From: Wurfbainia villosa
Lineage: Eukaryota; Streptophyta; Magnoliopsida; Zingiberales; Zingiberaceae
DNA length: 64,000 nt
NCBI GenBank assembly: GCA_025175895.1
Contig: JAKLTH010000238.1
Coordinates: forward strand, 310,001-374,000
Direction of reading: 5' to 3'
Below, piece by piece: positions 11,571-21,505 of this stretch. A program made the position numbers and the translations under genes. How positions within the stretch are numbered: position 1 is the stretch's first letter; the number at the start of each line of letters is the position of its first letter. The notes beneath the pieces were generated by a model. It did not search any database and was not told where the DNA came from. It saw only the letters and a list, made by a program, of their open reading frames with translations.

Positions 11571-13207
11571 ACGACCATAGACACAAGGCGGCTCGATTGG
11601 CACCTCGAATGGAGTCCCAATCGAGGCAGTGCCTCAACTGGCCTCGACTATGACCGAGCAGATGCAAGGCACCTCGACTAGAGACCCAGTCGAGGCGGCA
11701 CCTTGACTGCCCTTGAGTAGTCGACTGCCATGGAGGGTAGTCGACTGCTAGTTATGGTCACGGACTCAGAACCTTCGATAAATGATTGATCAGTCGGCTA
11801 CCGAAGCATCAGTCGACTGCTGGTAAGGGCAGTCAACTGATGAGTATCCGTTGGAGTTTTTCCAGCATGGATCGAGTAGTTGTGAGACAACAGCTACAGG
11901 AGCAGTCGACTGATGGGTATGAGCAGTCGACTGCTAGGCAAAAATCAATCTAAGTTGCAGCTTTAAAAGGAGCTCGAGCAGTCGACTTGGCTTTAAAATT
12001 AGCCCTAGTTGCAACTTTAAAATGAGCCTAAGCTGCTACCCATCATTGGCAGTCAACTAGTGGTGGTCGACACAGGCACAAAATGTCTCGTAGTCGACTG
12101 CTAGGGTATTCGTTGGAGTAATTCAACGTGGATTAAGTCCTTTATGAGACAACGACATTATGGGAAGTCAACTGCTAGGTGGAAATCTAGCCCAAAAAAA
12201 GCTTTAAAAGGATCTTGATGGGAGAAGGAGAAGTTGTTCACTAAAAAAATACATCAAAATAGCAACGAAATTTAGCAACTAAAATAATTTGTTGCAAATT
12301 TGTAATAAACTTTGCGATGATTTATTAAATCGTCACAAATTCATAAAAATATTTTCAACAAAAAAAAATTTGTCACAAACAAAGAAACATTTGCAACAAA
12401 TTAAATTTTGTCACAAATATCGTCATTGTTTTGCAACGAATTTCATTTTTCATCACAAATTTGCGATGAAAAATCAAATTCAATGCAAATTTTTACAACG
12501 AATTAGGAATTCATTACAAAATTTACAATGAAATCTAGATTCATTACCTGCATTAGGCAGTCGACTAGGGCCTTTGGGTTGATTCCGTGCCTGACAGTCC
12601 AATTGCCAAGTGTTCCACTTGGACTTCTCCATCAAACCCTAGTCGACTAGGGCCTTTGGGCAGTCGATTGTCAGGCATGGAATCAGCCCAATGCAGGCAT
12701 AAAAGGAGCAACTTGAGGAGGATTTCAACCATGGTTTCTTGAGGGGTTCTTGAGTCGATTTGAAGGCGAAGTGTTGGTGCATTTCAGGGTCCTTCAAGCT
12801 CATCCAAGCAACCAACAAGCAAAGCATTCAAAAGCCTTAACTTATAAAGTGTGTTCACTTATTTTTCATTTGATTTTGTAATTGTTGTATTTGCTTGTAT
12901 TTCTTTATTACTGTTGTAATAATCATTGTACGAGATTTCTCCACATTCGGTGTGTCACTGAGAAGGAGTCTATTAGTGGTGGTGTGTATCACTAGAGCTC
13001 GTTTGAGCTCGCCCCATGGAGTAGGAATCCTAAGGTTTCGAACCACGTTATATAGCCTTGTCTTTATGCTTGTGTACTCATATTTATTTTTGTATTTTAT
13101 ATTTTCACTGCGTACTAACGAATTATAGAAACGAGCACGAACGAACTCCATCAACGCGAAAAAGCTATTCGCCCCTCCCCCCTCTAGTGACGTCTGATTC
13201 CTCTACA
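11571..13207 (+). repeat. Element A 5' LTR, second part
   Basis: Continues the LTR interrupted by element B. It contains many CAGTCGACTG-like sites (11716-12180), a CACTA-like insertion, the R/U5-like segment with GTTTCTCCAC, and ends CCTCTACA at 13207. It matches the 3' LTR ending at 19475. Confidence 0.75.
12238..12545. mobile_element. CACTA-like MITE fragment inside element A's LTR
   Basis: Begins CACTAAAAAAATACATC, as CACTA-element termini do. It continues as AT-rich DNA with repeated TTGCAACGAA / TTTGTCACAAA motifs in both orientations, typical of subterminal repeats. No matching right TIR is visible before LTR sequence resumes at about 12546, so it is a fragment or an internally decayed copy. 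A similar block lies at 55925-56392. Confidence 0.45.
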
Positions 13208-13222
13208 ATTAGTATCAGGGCA
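13208..13222 (+). promoter_or_regulatory. Degenerate primer-binding site of element A
   Basis: ATTAGTATCAGGGCA directly follows the LTR end. It is a decayed form of TTGGTATCAGAGC (tRNA-iMet type). Confidence 0.6.
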
Positions 13223-15273
13223 CGAGGCTCTTTTACGGACTAACTGCCGTGGGAGCAAGGTGCTAGAAGGCAATATCGAACAAAATCTTGGATTGGGGTG
13301 GGATATCAACACTCTGGTTCCATATGCATTTTATGGATGAGAAGACTTCAATCAATGGAAGGCAAGGATTGAGGACTTCGTGATGATGATGAACATCGAA
13401 GATTGGTTCATCTTGATGGAAGGATTTGAATATCCAAGAGGGCTGAAGGGAGGATTCCTCAAGATGAAGAAATGAACCGAGAACAACTCCAAAGATTCGA
13501 GAAAAATAAGAAGGTAATAAAATTTTTGGTTGAATTAATCTCTAATGATATTTTATGTAGATTAGGTGAATAAAAGGATGCCAAGGAGCTTTGGAACGAA
13601 TTGACAAAATTCCATGAGAACCCTCAACCGACCCAAGAGGATAATGAGGAATTCAAGGAGGTGGAAGAAAACTCATCCTCTCAAAAGAGTAAAGATTAGG
13701 AGGTCGAGAGATGTTCCATATCCGGATCGGTAGAAGAAGTAGAAGAAGCCTCCACCTCTATGATTGAGGGGGAGGAGAGATCTTCCACTCCGGAGCAAAA
13801 TCAAGAGGAAGCCTCTACTTCCGGAAGAGAAGAAGAATCCAACCAAGAGCCTCCTACCACAAACCTAGGTAACTCAAGCATTTCAATTATAAATAAAAAT
13901 TATATTGTATGCTTTGAGTGTAAGGAAGTCGGACACTACGAGAGCAAGTGTCCGAAATGGGTCAAGAAAATGGCACAAGTTGTCCAAAGGTCAAGGAACC
14001 CGGTGCCCCAACAATTAAAGGCAAGGAGCACATGGTGTGCTTCAAATGTCAACAACGGGGACATTATAGGAGTCAATGCTCTAAGGGAAGAAAACCTAGC
14101 AAGGGCAACGGAGGAGCATCACATGTAGGGAGAGCTTCTAAAGCAACCCCTAAGGTATATCTTAGTAATGCACCTTTGAATTTTAATGTTAAAAAGTATG
14201 CTTTTAATACTCTTGCTATTGTGCATAATCATAAGGAGCATGCTAGAAATAAATATTTTTACCTAGGTGCTAAGAGTGATAACTTTAGGTCTAAGGATAA
14301 TTCTAGAAAAATCCTACCTAAGGAAGCAATTAGGAAGGTAGAAAATCACCTAGGTATCAATCCCAAGAACCATAGACATATGCCTAGGAAGAGCCATTCC
14401 CAAAGGTAGAATGAACAATCAAATTGGGAAAACCAAGCCTCGAGGACAAGGCTTGAGAAATTAGAAAAGACCCTTAGGAAGATGCAAAATCAAATTCAAG
14501 GGTCAAATGATAAAAAATTAGGGGTTAATAGACAAGAACCATCTAAGGACAAAAAATGTTTGGGTCACAAACCTAAGCCCAAGGAGTCCTACCATAGAGT
14601 TCCATTCAATTATGGAATCATTCATAGGTCTAGGAAAACCAAGGTTACTAGGGAAGTCATCCCTAATGTTAACCATGGACTGTGCCTAATGGCTAAGGTT
14701 TCAAGGAAACCTAGAGAAGCCACTAAGAATGTTATAAGGGGAGTTACCCCTAGAGTTAACCTAGGCAAAATCCAAATGACCAAGGCTTCAAAGCCTAGGA
14801 GGGTCATTAGGAAGGGAGTGTTGGATCGAGAAGCGTCGCTAGAGGGGGGGTGAATAGCGACTGTAAATCTTTTCGACGTTTCGTTCGAGTAGATAATTAA
14901 ATGAGTAAGAGCAGCGGAAAATAAAGAAACACGTTTATTTTTACTTGGTTCACAACCCAGCAGTTGCTACTCCAAGGCCCTATCGGTCCTAGACCGCGTA
15001 CGGAGGGCAAAGCACTATAACGTCTCCTCCTCGTTGGAGGTAGGAGACAACGATCACAAAACCGAATGTATGAGGATGAGGCAACAAGCCTACCTCACCT
15101 CGTTACGAATAAAAACAATGAATACAATATCAAAATAAATTACTAGATGTTGCTGCCGACGAAGAAGATCTGAACTTATTGTCGCGTCGGCGTTATGACG
15201 GTGTTGGAGCGTTGGCGTTGTAGGAGCACTTGATGAATAAACTTGATGATCTTTGGAGTTGGAATCCACCCCT

Positions 15274-15283
15274 CCTTTTATAG
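15274..15283 (-). promoter_or_regulatory. TATA box of solo LTR D
   Basis: The minus strand reads CTATAAAAGG, identical to the TATA boxes in both LTRs of element G. On the minus strand it lies about 130-200 bp downstream of the palindrome array at 15411-15481. Confidence 0.65.
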
Positions 15284-15410
15284 ATTTTGCCCTCTGAATA
15301 TGTCTCCTCTTTTTTCGGAACAGATCATGAAATTGTATAATTTTTATCGTGAAGTGGCTGCGTCAAACCTTATCCATTTTGACCTAGCACAAGGGTTGAT
15401 TCGTCGCCAT

Positions 15411-15481
15411 CAGTCGACTGATGACTCCCATCAGTCGACTGATGAGCATCAGTCGACTGCCCAATGGCCAGCAGTCGACTG
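15411..15481. repeat. Phased CAGTCGACTG palindrome array in solo LTR D
   Basis: Four exact copies of the 10-bp perfect palindrome start at 15411, 15432, 15450 and 15472, that is 21, 18 and 22 bp apart, close to two helical turns. They lie in U3 upstream of the TATA box (minus strand), so a protein-binding enhancer is plausible. Confidence 0.7.
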
Positions 15482-15984
15482 TCAGCCTGGCCACTTCCCT
15501 GCAGTAAGAGGTTAGCTCGGAAAATGATAAATGCGACGGTTTCTAACCGTCCGATCTCGACCTAGACCTTCCACAGGAAGTCTTAGTCGGATCGCCGCCT
15601 ACGGTCATCCCCGTAAAGAGGACACAACCTTACAATCTCTCACTCACACGAGCTTTCCTCGATACTTACCTTGTAGCTCTTGCTTCCGGCCTTCCACTCG
15701 ATTCCTTCGGCTCCCTCCAAAGTCACTCGAGTGTCACCCAACCACCACGGCTTCCTCCGAGTGTCGCTAGCCTTCAGCTCTAACTTTAGTACTTTTTGCA
15801 TACTCGATTTAGCTCGTGAGATAACGATGTAAACTTAACTTTGTGTCTTTGCCATAATTAAAACACAGGTTCGATTATCTGGTGCCCCTGCACCAATAGG
15901 GAGGTCATCCCTAGTGAATACCTTGTAAACCCAAGGAGCTCCAATAGGTATTGGGTTCCTAGGAGCGTGATTTCTTCACGCTAG

Positions 15985-17773
15985 ATAGGTTAGGTTGTGT
16001 CAACCTTGAATAGATGGGTAGTTAACCTAACCATACCAATGTTGACACTTTAGGTCATTTCTAAGGTAATGTGATACTTTGGAAATATGATTAGAATTTA
16101 ATCCTAAAAGATTTTAGGATGTACCAATATAATTTGAGAAGTATGAAAAATTGATCAAATTGGCACAATTAGATTTAGAGGTCATAGTGTGTCATTTTGA
16201 ATTTTTAGTACACTTGGGAGATGAGTGACATTATGGAAAATGGACCTAATTCCAATAAATGACAATTAATATTAAAATTCAGGCATTCTTAAGCCTTTAC
16301 ACCTTATTTGTCATTATTTGCTTGTCATATACTATGTCATGACATCATATTTGATTTTAATCATTAAATATCATGATGATGCTTAGTTTTTAGTTTTTTT
16401 TATGTCATGTATACTTAGGTTTAAGTTTTTATGCCATGACATCATGATTATTGGTACATGTTTAATATATGCTATCATTATATGCCATAATCATCATTCA
16501 TGCATTTAGGATTAATTAAAATTAATTTAAGGATAATGGCATGATTTGAAGTCCCATGTATAAGGGAATCAAATAGAGTTGCCTAGAAATGCATGAGACC
16601 TTAGTCTAGGAAGAACAAAAATCCACATCTCACATTAAATTGATATGTGTGTGTATTGATACACTCTAGACACATGTGAGATGTTAGGAAATGAGTTAAG
16701 TTCAAGGTGCATAGTTCTTGCATCTAGATAAACTCAAACTCATCTTATATCATTGATGGATCATGGGGAAAGCTAATGTGCAAGTCATGTACATTGAGCC
16801 TATAGATCATGATCCAATATAAGGTTTTAAAATCATTTCAAAAATATTGTGAAAAATCTTGGTGTAGTCTATTTTTTGATAGAAGTCACCGTTGATGAAG
16901 TTGATACAAAGTAGGCTCAAAACATTGAAGTTATCTTTGTTTTTGAACTTTGTTTCAATCTCACTATTTTATGGAGATTTTATTTTTCAAATATTTTCAC
17001 CCATTATGATTGACATATGTATTATACATATGAATTTTTATATTATCTATAATTACTTATGAATTTTCGGAACTCAGTTTTTTAATCTGATTTCTGCATC
17101 TATAGAAATCAGTCGACTGTCGCTTAGGGCAGTTGACTAGTTGCTGACCGAGTCGACTGTCAAGGCTGATTTCAGGTAAATAAGATTTGTTTAGCTCAAT
17201 TTCAACAAATTTAGGCTACCCTAACTGCTCCTGGCCCTAGGATATGCTTTGGAAAGTATTTGAAGGGTGAAAATTCATTGGATATGGCTTAGGAGAGTTG
17301 TTTAGGGTGATAATTAAATTTTAAGGTGTGTGAAAGTTTAAGTTTGAACTTCTACCCTTAGTTTTGATTGTTTAGTGTTCCTATAGGCTTAGGGACTCTC
17401 CAAGGACATTGTTAGTGCAATGGTCAAGGGGAATCAAGCCTTTAGGGGGAGGTTATCCATCATGGGATGATGGATGTATTTTTCCTCTAAGGGGGAAAAT
17501 TGAAAATTGAAGAATGAGGAATGCCTCTCATTTCGTGGTATGAGGCTTATCACTAGGAAGAGTGAAGGCATCCTAGATGTGTTTGAACCAAGGGAGAGAT
17601 TGAAAGATCTCATTGGATATGAGACATTGATACCCTTGGGGAGAGTCTTTTTTATGTGTACCAAAAGGGGAGAAGTGAGGTTTAAGTTAGGTAAACCTTC
17701 ACTATGCTTTGACATTGGAAGTTTTTAAGTTTAGGTTATTGTTAGCCTAACTTAAAGGTATTGTCAAACATCA
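15985..17773 (+). other. Conserved non-coding 3' internal region of element A
   Basis: Between the gag stop and the PPT, homologous to 6571-8362 (inverted) and 46729-48458. No coding frame is recognisable. It contains an exact ATGTCATGACAT at 16334-16345 and several variants. Confidence 0.6.
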
Positions 17774-17786
17774 AAAAGGGAGAGAT
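17774..17786 (+). promoter_or_regulatory. Polypurine tract of element A
   Basis: AAAAAGGGAGAGAT immediately upstream of the 3' LTR. Confidence 0.65.
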
Positions 17787-19475
17787 TATTGGTGCAATCG
17801 GCCCAGATCATGATTGACCGAACTCAAGTTTGAGTTGAGTAGTATTTTGATGTTTGTCAATGGGTTGACCATTATTTAACAATGGTTTGGGGAGATTGTT
17901 GGTGCAATCGACTCAGGTCATGATTGATCGGACTCGAGTTTGACTCGAGTAGTATTTTGATGGTTGACAAGGGGTTGGCCATGTGATGGAGAAGTTCAAG
18001 TGGGACACTTAGCAATTGGAAAGTCCAAGTCTTGTGTACTTGACATGAGAAGTTCAAGTCTTGTGTACTTGGCATGGCAAAGTCCAAGTCTTGAGTACTT
18101 GGCATGGCAAGTCCAAGTCTTGTATACTTGGCATGGGAAGTCTAAACATGGGTCTTGGCATGGTAAAGTCCAAGTCATGGGTACTTGGCATGGAAAGTCT
18201 AAGCATGGGTCTTGGCAATTTGAAAGTTCAAGCATGGGTCTTGGCATTTAGAAAGTCCAACATAGAGTTGGCATTTGGGAAGTCCAAGGGTGTGATATTG
18301 ATGGTGTAAAGTCTAAGTTGTAGTCTTAGTGGCATAAGTTCAATGTTTGGCTACGTAAAGTTCAAGTATGTGTCTTGGTAGCATAAGTCCAAATGTACCT
18401 TGGCAATATAGACTCGATTAGCATGACAATAGCCGATGAAAGCACCTGAAGGCTAGCGTATGGATGAAAAAGTTATGGATGACTTGGAGAAATCCAATAA
18501 GCGTGAGGCTGATGGAAGTGGTTTAGCAAGTATGAGGGAATTATACTTGGGTTAAACCTCATAGTTGAGGTTTGTCAGTCGACTGGTCAAGTGTTTTGAC
18601 ACTTGGCAGCCGAGTCGACACTAAGCAGTCGACTGGGATTATGACTAGTCGATTGGTTAGTAGTCGATTGGCAATCGACTATGGCCGAGTAGCCTTGGCA
18701 GTCGACTGCCATCTTTAGGCAGTCGACTGACCTTGAGCAGTCAATTGCCATGGATGGTAGTCAACTGTTGGTCGAGGACACAGACACAGAAAGATCGATA
18801 GATGACTGAGCAGTCGGCTATGAACTTGACAGTCGACTGTTGATAATGGCAGTCGACTGTCAGTATATCCGTTGGCTGGAATATCGACGTGGATTAAGCC
18901 ATTGTGAGACAACGACTATAGGGGCAGTCGATGACCAAGCGTGGAATTAACCCGATGCAGGCATAAAAGGAGCAGCTTGTGGAGGATTTTGGCCATTGTT
19001 TCTTGAAGGGTTCTTGAGACAATTTGAAGGTGAAGTGCTGGTGCATTTCAGGGTCCTTCAAGTTCATCCAAGCAACCAACAAGCAAAACATTCAAAATCC
19101 CTAACTTGTAAAGTGTGTTCACTTGTTTTTCATTTGCTTTTGCAATTGTTGCATTTGCTTGTATTTCTTTATTATTGTTGTAATAATCATTGTACGAGGT
19201 TTCTCCACCTCTAGTGTGTCACCGAGGAGTGTATTAGTGGTGGTGTGCATCACTAGAGCTCGTTTGAGCTTGCCCCATGGAGTAGGAACCCTAAGGTTCC
19301 GAACCACATTAAATCGCCTTATCTTTGTGCTTGTGTACTCATATTTTTTTTTTGTATTTTGAATTTCTATTTCGTGCTAACAAATTGTAGAAACGAGCAC
19401 GAATGAATTTCATTGACGTGAAAAAGCTATTCACCCCCCCCCTCGCCCCCTCTAGCAACGTCCGATTCCTCTACA
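17787..19475 (+). repeat. Element A 3' LTR, with duplicated terminus
   Basis: Starts TATTGGTGCAATCGGCCC (TG decayed to TA). After about 105 bp the terminus occurs again, preceded by a PPT-like GGGGAGAT (17893). The array of AAGTCCAAG units (18000-18260), CAGTCGACTG sites (18575-18935), a CATAAAAGG TATA-like box (about 18963) and the CCTCTACA end follow. Confidence 0.75.
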
Positions 19476-20380
19476 TTATTTGTCTTGTCATGTCATGATA
19501 TCATATTTCATTTAATCATATTAAATGTCATGATAATGCTTAAGGTTTATTTTAATGTCATGTCTATATTTAGGTTTATTTATTTTATGTCATGATATCA
19601 TGATTATTGGCACATGCTTTATATATGTTATCTTGTATGTCATAATCATTATTCATGCATTTGGAATTAATTAAAATTGATTTAAGGACTATGACATGAT
19701 TTAAAGTCCCATGTATAAGGGAATGAAATAGAGTCGCCTAGAAAAATACATGAGACCTTAGATTAGGAAGAACAAAAATCCACATCTCACATTACATTGA
19801 TATGTGTGTGTTTTCGTACACCTTAGACACATATGAGATACTAGGAAATGAGTTAAGTTCATGTGCTTATTTAGTACATCATAATGAACTTAGAACTCAT
19901 TAAATGATAATGATGGATCATGGGGAAAGCTAATGTGCAAGTCATGTGCAATGAGTCCATAGATCATAGTCCAATATAAGGTTTTAAAATCATTTCAAAA
20001 TTATTTTGACAAACCTTGGTGAAGTATATCTTTTGATAGCAATCACCATTGATGAAATTGATACAAAGTATGCTCAAAACATTGAAGTTATCTTTGTTTT
20101 TAAACTTTGTATCAATCTCACTATTTAATGGGTATTTTATTTTTCAAATATTTTTCATTCATTATATTTGACATAATTATTATACATATGAATTTTCATA
20201 ATTTTTCAAATTATGTATAATTACTTATAATTTTCCGAATTTCATTTCGAATTTATGGATTTCTGCATCTGTAGAAATTAGTCAGCTGCCACTTACGGGA
20301 GTCGATTGGAGTTGAGTTCAGTCAACTGGTTGTTGATCGAGTCAATTACCAAGGCTGATTTTAGGTAAACAAGATTTGTT
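19476..20380 (+). mobile_element. Element F, first internal fragment (gag-only family)
   Basis: Homologous to the non-coding tails of A, B and E, starting in mid-region directly after the 3' LTR of A. It is interrupted at 20380 by element G and resumes at 32956 in perfect continuity. No 5' part of F is visible, so A and F probably share a recombination junction at 19475/19476. Confidence 0.65.
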
Positions 20381-20792
20381 TGTTGGTGCAGTAGGCACCC
20401 AAGTCGAACCTGAGTTTTGATTATAGCAAACGATACAAAGTTAAGCTTATATTGTTATCTCACGAGTTAAATCGAGTGTGTAGAAAAGTGCCAACGCTGG
20501 AGCTGAAGGCTAGCGACACCCGGAGGAAGCCGCAGTGGTCGGGCGACACTCGAGTGACTTCGGAGGGAGCCAAAGGAATTGAGTGGAAGGCCGGAAGTGA
20601 AAGCGACACAGTAAGTATCGAGGTAAGCTCATGTGTGTGCGAGTGTAAGTAAGGTCGTATCCTCCTTACGGGGATAGGCTTAAGCATAGATCTGACCCAA
20701 GACATCCCATCGGTGGTCTAGGTCGAGATCGGACGGTCAGAGGCCGTCGAAATAATGTTTTTATTTAGCTAACTTGTCATTTCAGCTAGCAT

Positions 20793-20903
20793 CAGTCGAC
20801 TGCCAGCTTGGAGGACTCGACTGTTGTCAATCAGTCGACTGTCTGCGGCCAGCATTCGACTGATGCTGCCATCAGTCGACTGATGATGGCTATCAGTCGA
20901 CTG
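20793..20903. repeat. Helically phased CAGTCGACTG array in element G 5' LTR
   Basis: Exact palindromes start at 20793, 20832, 20873 and 20894. Half-decayed sites fall at 20814 and 20853, giving six sites spaced 21, 18, 21, 20 and 21 bp. The array ends about 107 bp upstream of the TATA box. Confidence 0.75.
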
Positions 20904-21009
20904 ATGGTCAAGGATCAGCTTCGAGGAGTCAAGGCTTATCACCTCATTTCAAGGGGAGTGGTGCTCAATTTTGATTGGCTAAAGTTCCTCTCGAAAAGGG
21001 GCTCAAAGG

Positions 21010-21019
21010 CTATAAAAGG
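21010..21019 (+). promoter_or_regulatory. TATA box of element G 5' LTR
   Basis: CTATAAAAGG in U3, repeated at 32478-32487 in the 3' LTR. Transcription would start roughly 25-35 bp downstream. Confidence 0.7.
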
Positions 21020-21493
21020 AGGGCCTATCCTAGGGTTTCATCATCAATTCTAAGCTTCCAAAAGCCTCCGCAAAGCTACAACTCTCCGACAACGAAGTGC
21101 TTCTTCTCCGGCGTCTAGGTTTAAATTGATTTTATTTTGTTACGTCGGTATAAGTTTTATTTCAATTTATTACTTTACTTTCTCGAAGTTTTTATCGTAA
21201 CAAGGAGAGGGGGAGTGTCCCTCTACCTCAAGCTTTGTGACTTTTTGTATCGATTAACTCCTACCTCTAACGAGGAGGAGTTCTTTAGTGTTTTGCCCTC
21301 CGTGCGTGGTCAAGGACCACTAGTTCCTTGGAGTAGTAGCCGAAGGCTACGAACCAAGTAAATTTCTCTTGTCTCATTTACTTTACATTTATCTTTCTGC
21401 TGTGTATAAGTGTTTTGAAACGATTTCGAGAAAAAAAAAGGTTTATCGCTATTCACCCCCCCCCCCTCTAGCGATCCGCTTCGATCCAACAAT

Positions 21494-21505
21494 TGGTATC
21501 AGAGC
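21494..21505 (+). promoter_or_regulatory. Primer-binding site of element G
   Basis: TGGTATCAGAGC, the exact complement of the plant initiator tRNA-Met 3' end, two bases after the LTR. Confidence 0.9.

Larger units (their letters stand above)
14819..15898 (-). mobile_element. Solo LTR D (LTR type of element J), TSD GGGAG
   Basis: 1080 bp between perfect GGGAG duplications at 14814-14818 and 15899-15903. The left end is TGTTGGATCGAG. The right end is CACCAATA, one base off the expected CACCAACA. Read on the minus strand it starts like the LTR of J (TGTTGGTGCAGGGGCACC after correcting that end) and ends with the same GCGACGCTTCTCGATCC. J's LTRs are only about 160 bp, so D preserves the full-length form with promoter and palindromes. 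Confidence 0.85.
13260..15984 (+). pseudogene. Gag pseudogene of element A, two zinc knuckles, split by solo LTR D
   Basis: Homologous to the gag of B along its length. The N-terminal part is broken by stops (for example after the YAFYG-like block near 13339) and frameshifts. Both zinc knuckles survive: CFECKEVGHYESKC near 13911 and CFKCQQRGHYRSQC near 14038. They sit in different reading frames, so a frameshift lies between them. Solo LTR D (14819-15898) interrupts the C-terminal coding part. The tail resumes at 15904 and ends at a TAG at 15982-15984 after the conserved SNRYWVPRSVI motif. No pol follows. Confidence 0.75.
2162..19475 (+). mobile_element. Element A: gag-only LTR retrotransposon, interrupted by elements B and D
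   Basis: Order: 5' LTR (2162-2888 plus 11571-13207), degenerate PBS (13208-13222), gag pseudogene (about 13260-15984, split by solo LTR D), 1.8 kb non-coding tail, PPT (17774-17786), 3' LTR (17787-19475). No protease, integrase, reverse transcriptase or RNase H is recognisable between the LTRs, although the copy keeps both ends of the internal region. Outer 5-mers do not match (GACTC left, TTATT right), so the ends may have been reshuffled by recombination with the adjoining copy F. Same family as B, E and F. Confidence 0.75.
20381..21491 (+). repeat. Element G 5' LTR
   Basis: 1111 bp from TGTTGGTGCAGTAGGC to CTTCGATCCAACA. The palindrome array (20793-20903) and TATA box (21010-21019) define U3. 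The U5 end carries a long C run and CTCTAGCGATCCGC. Confidence 0.9.

Noticed and set aside
15411..15481. CRISPR-like array (regularly spaced short repeats)
   Set aside because: The repeats are 10-bp palindromes in a plant LTR U3, spacers are only 8-12 bp, and no cas genes are present.
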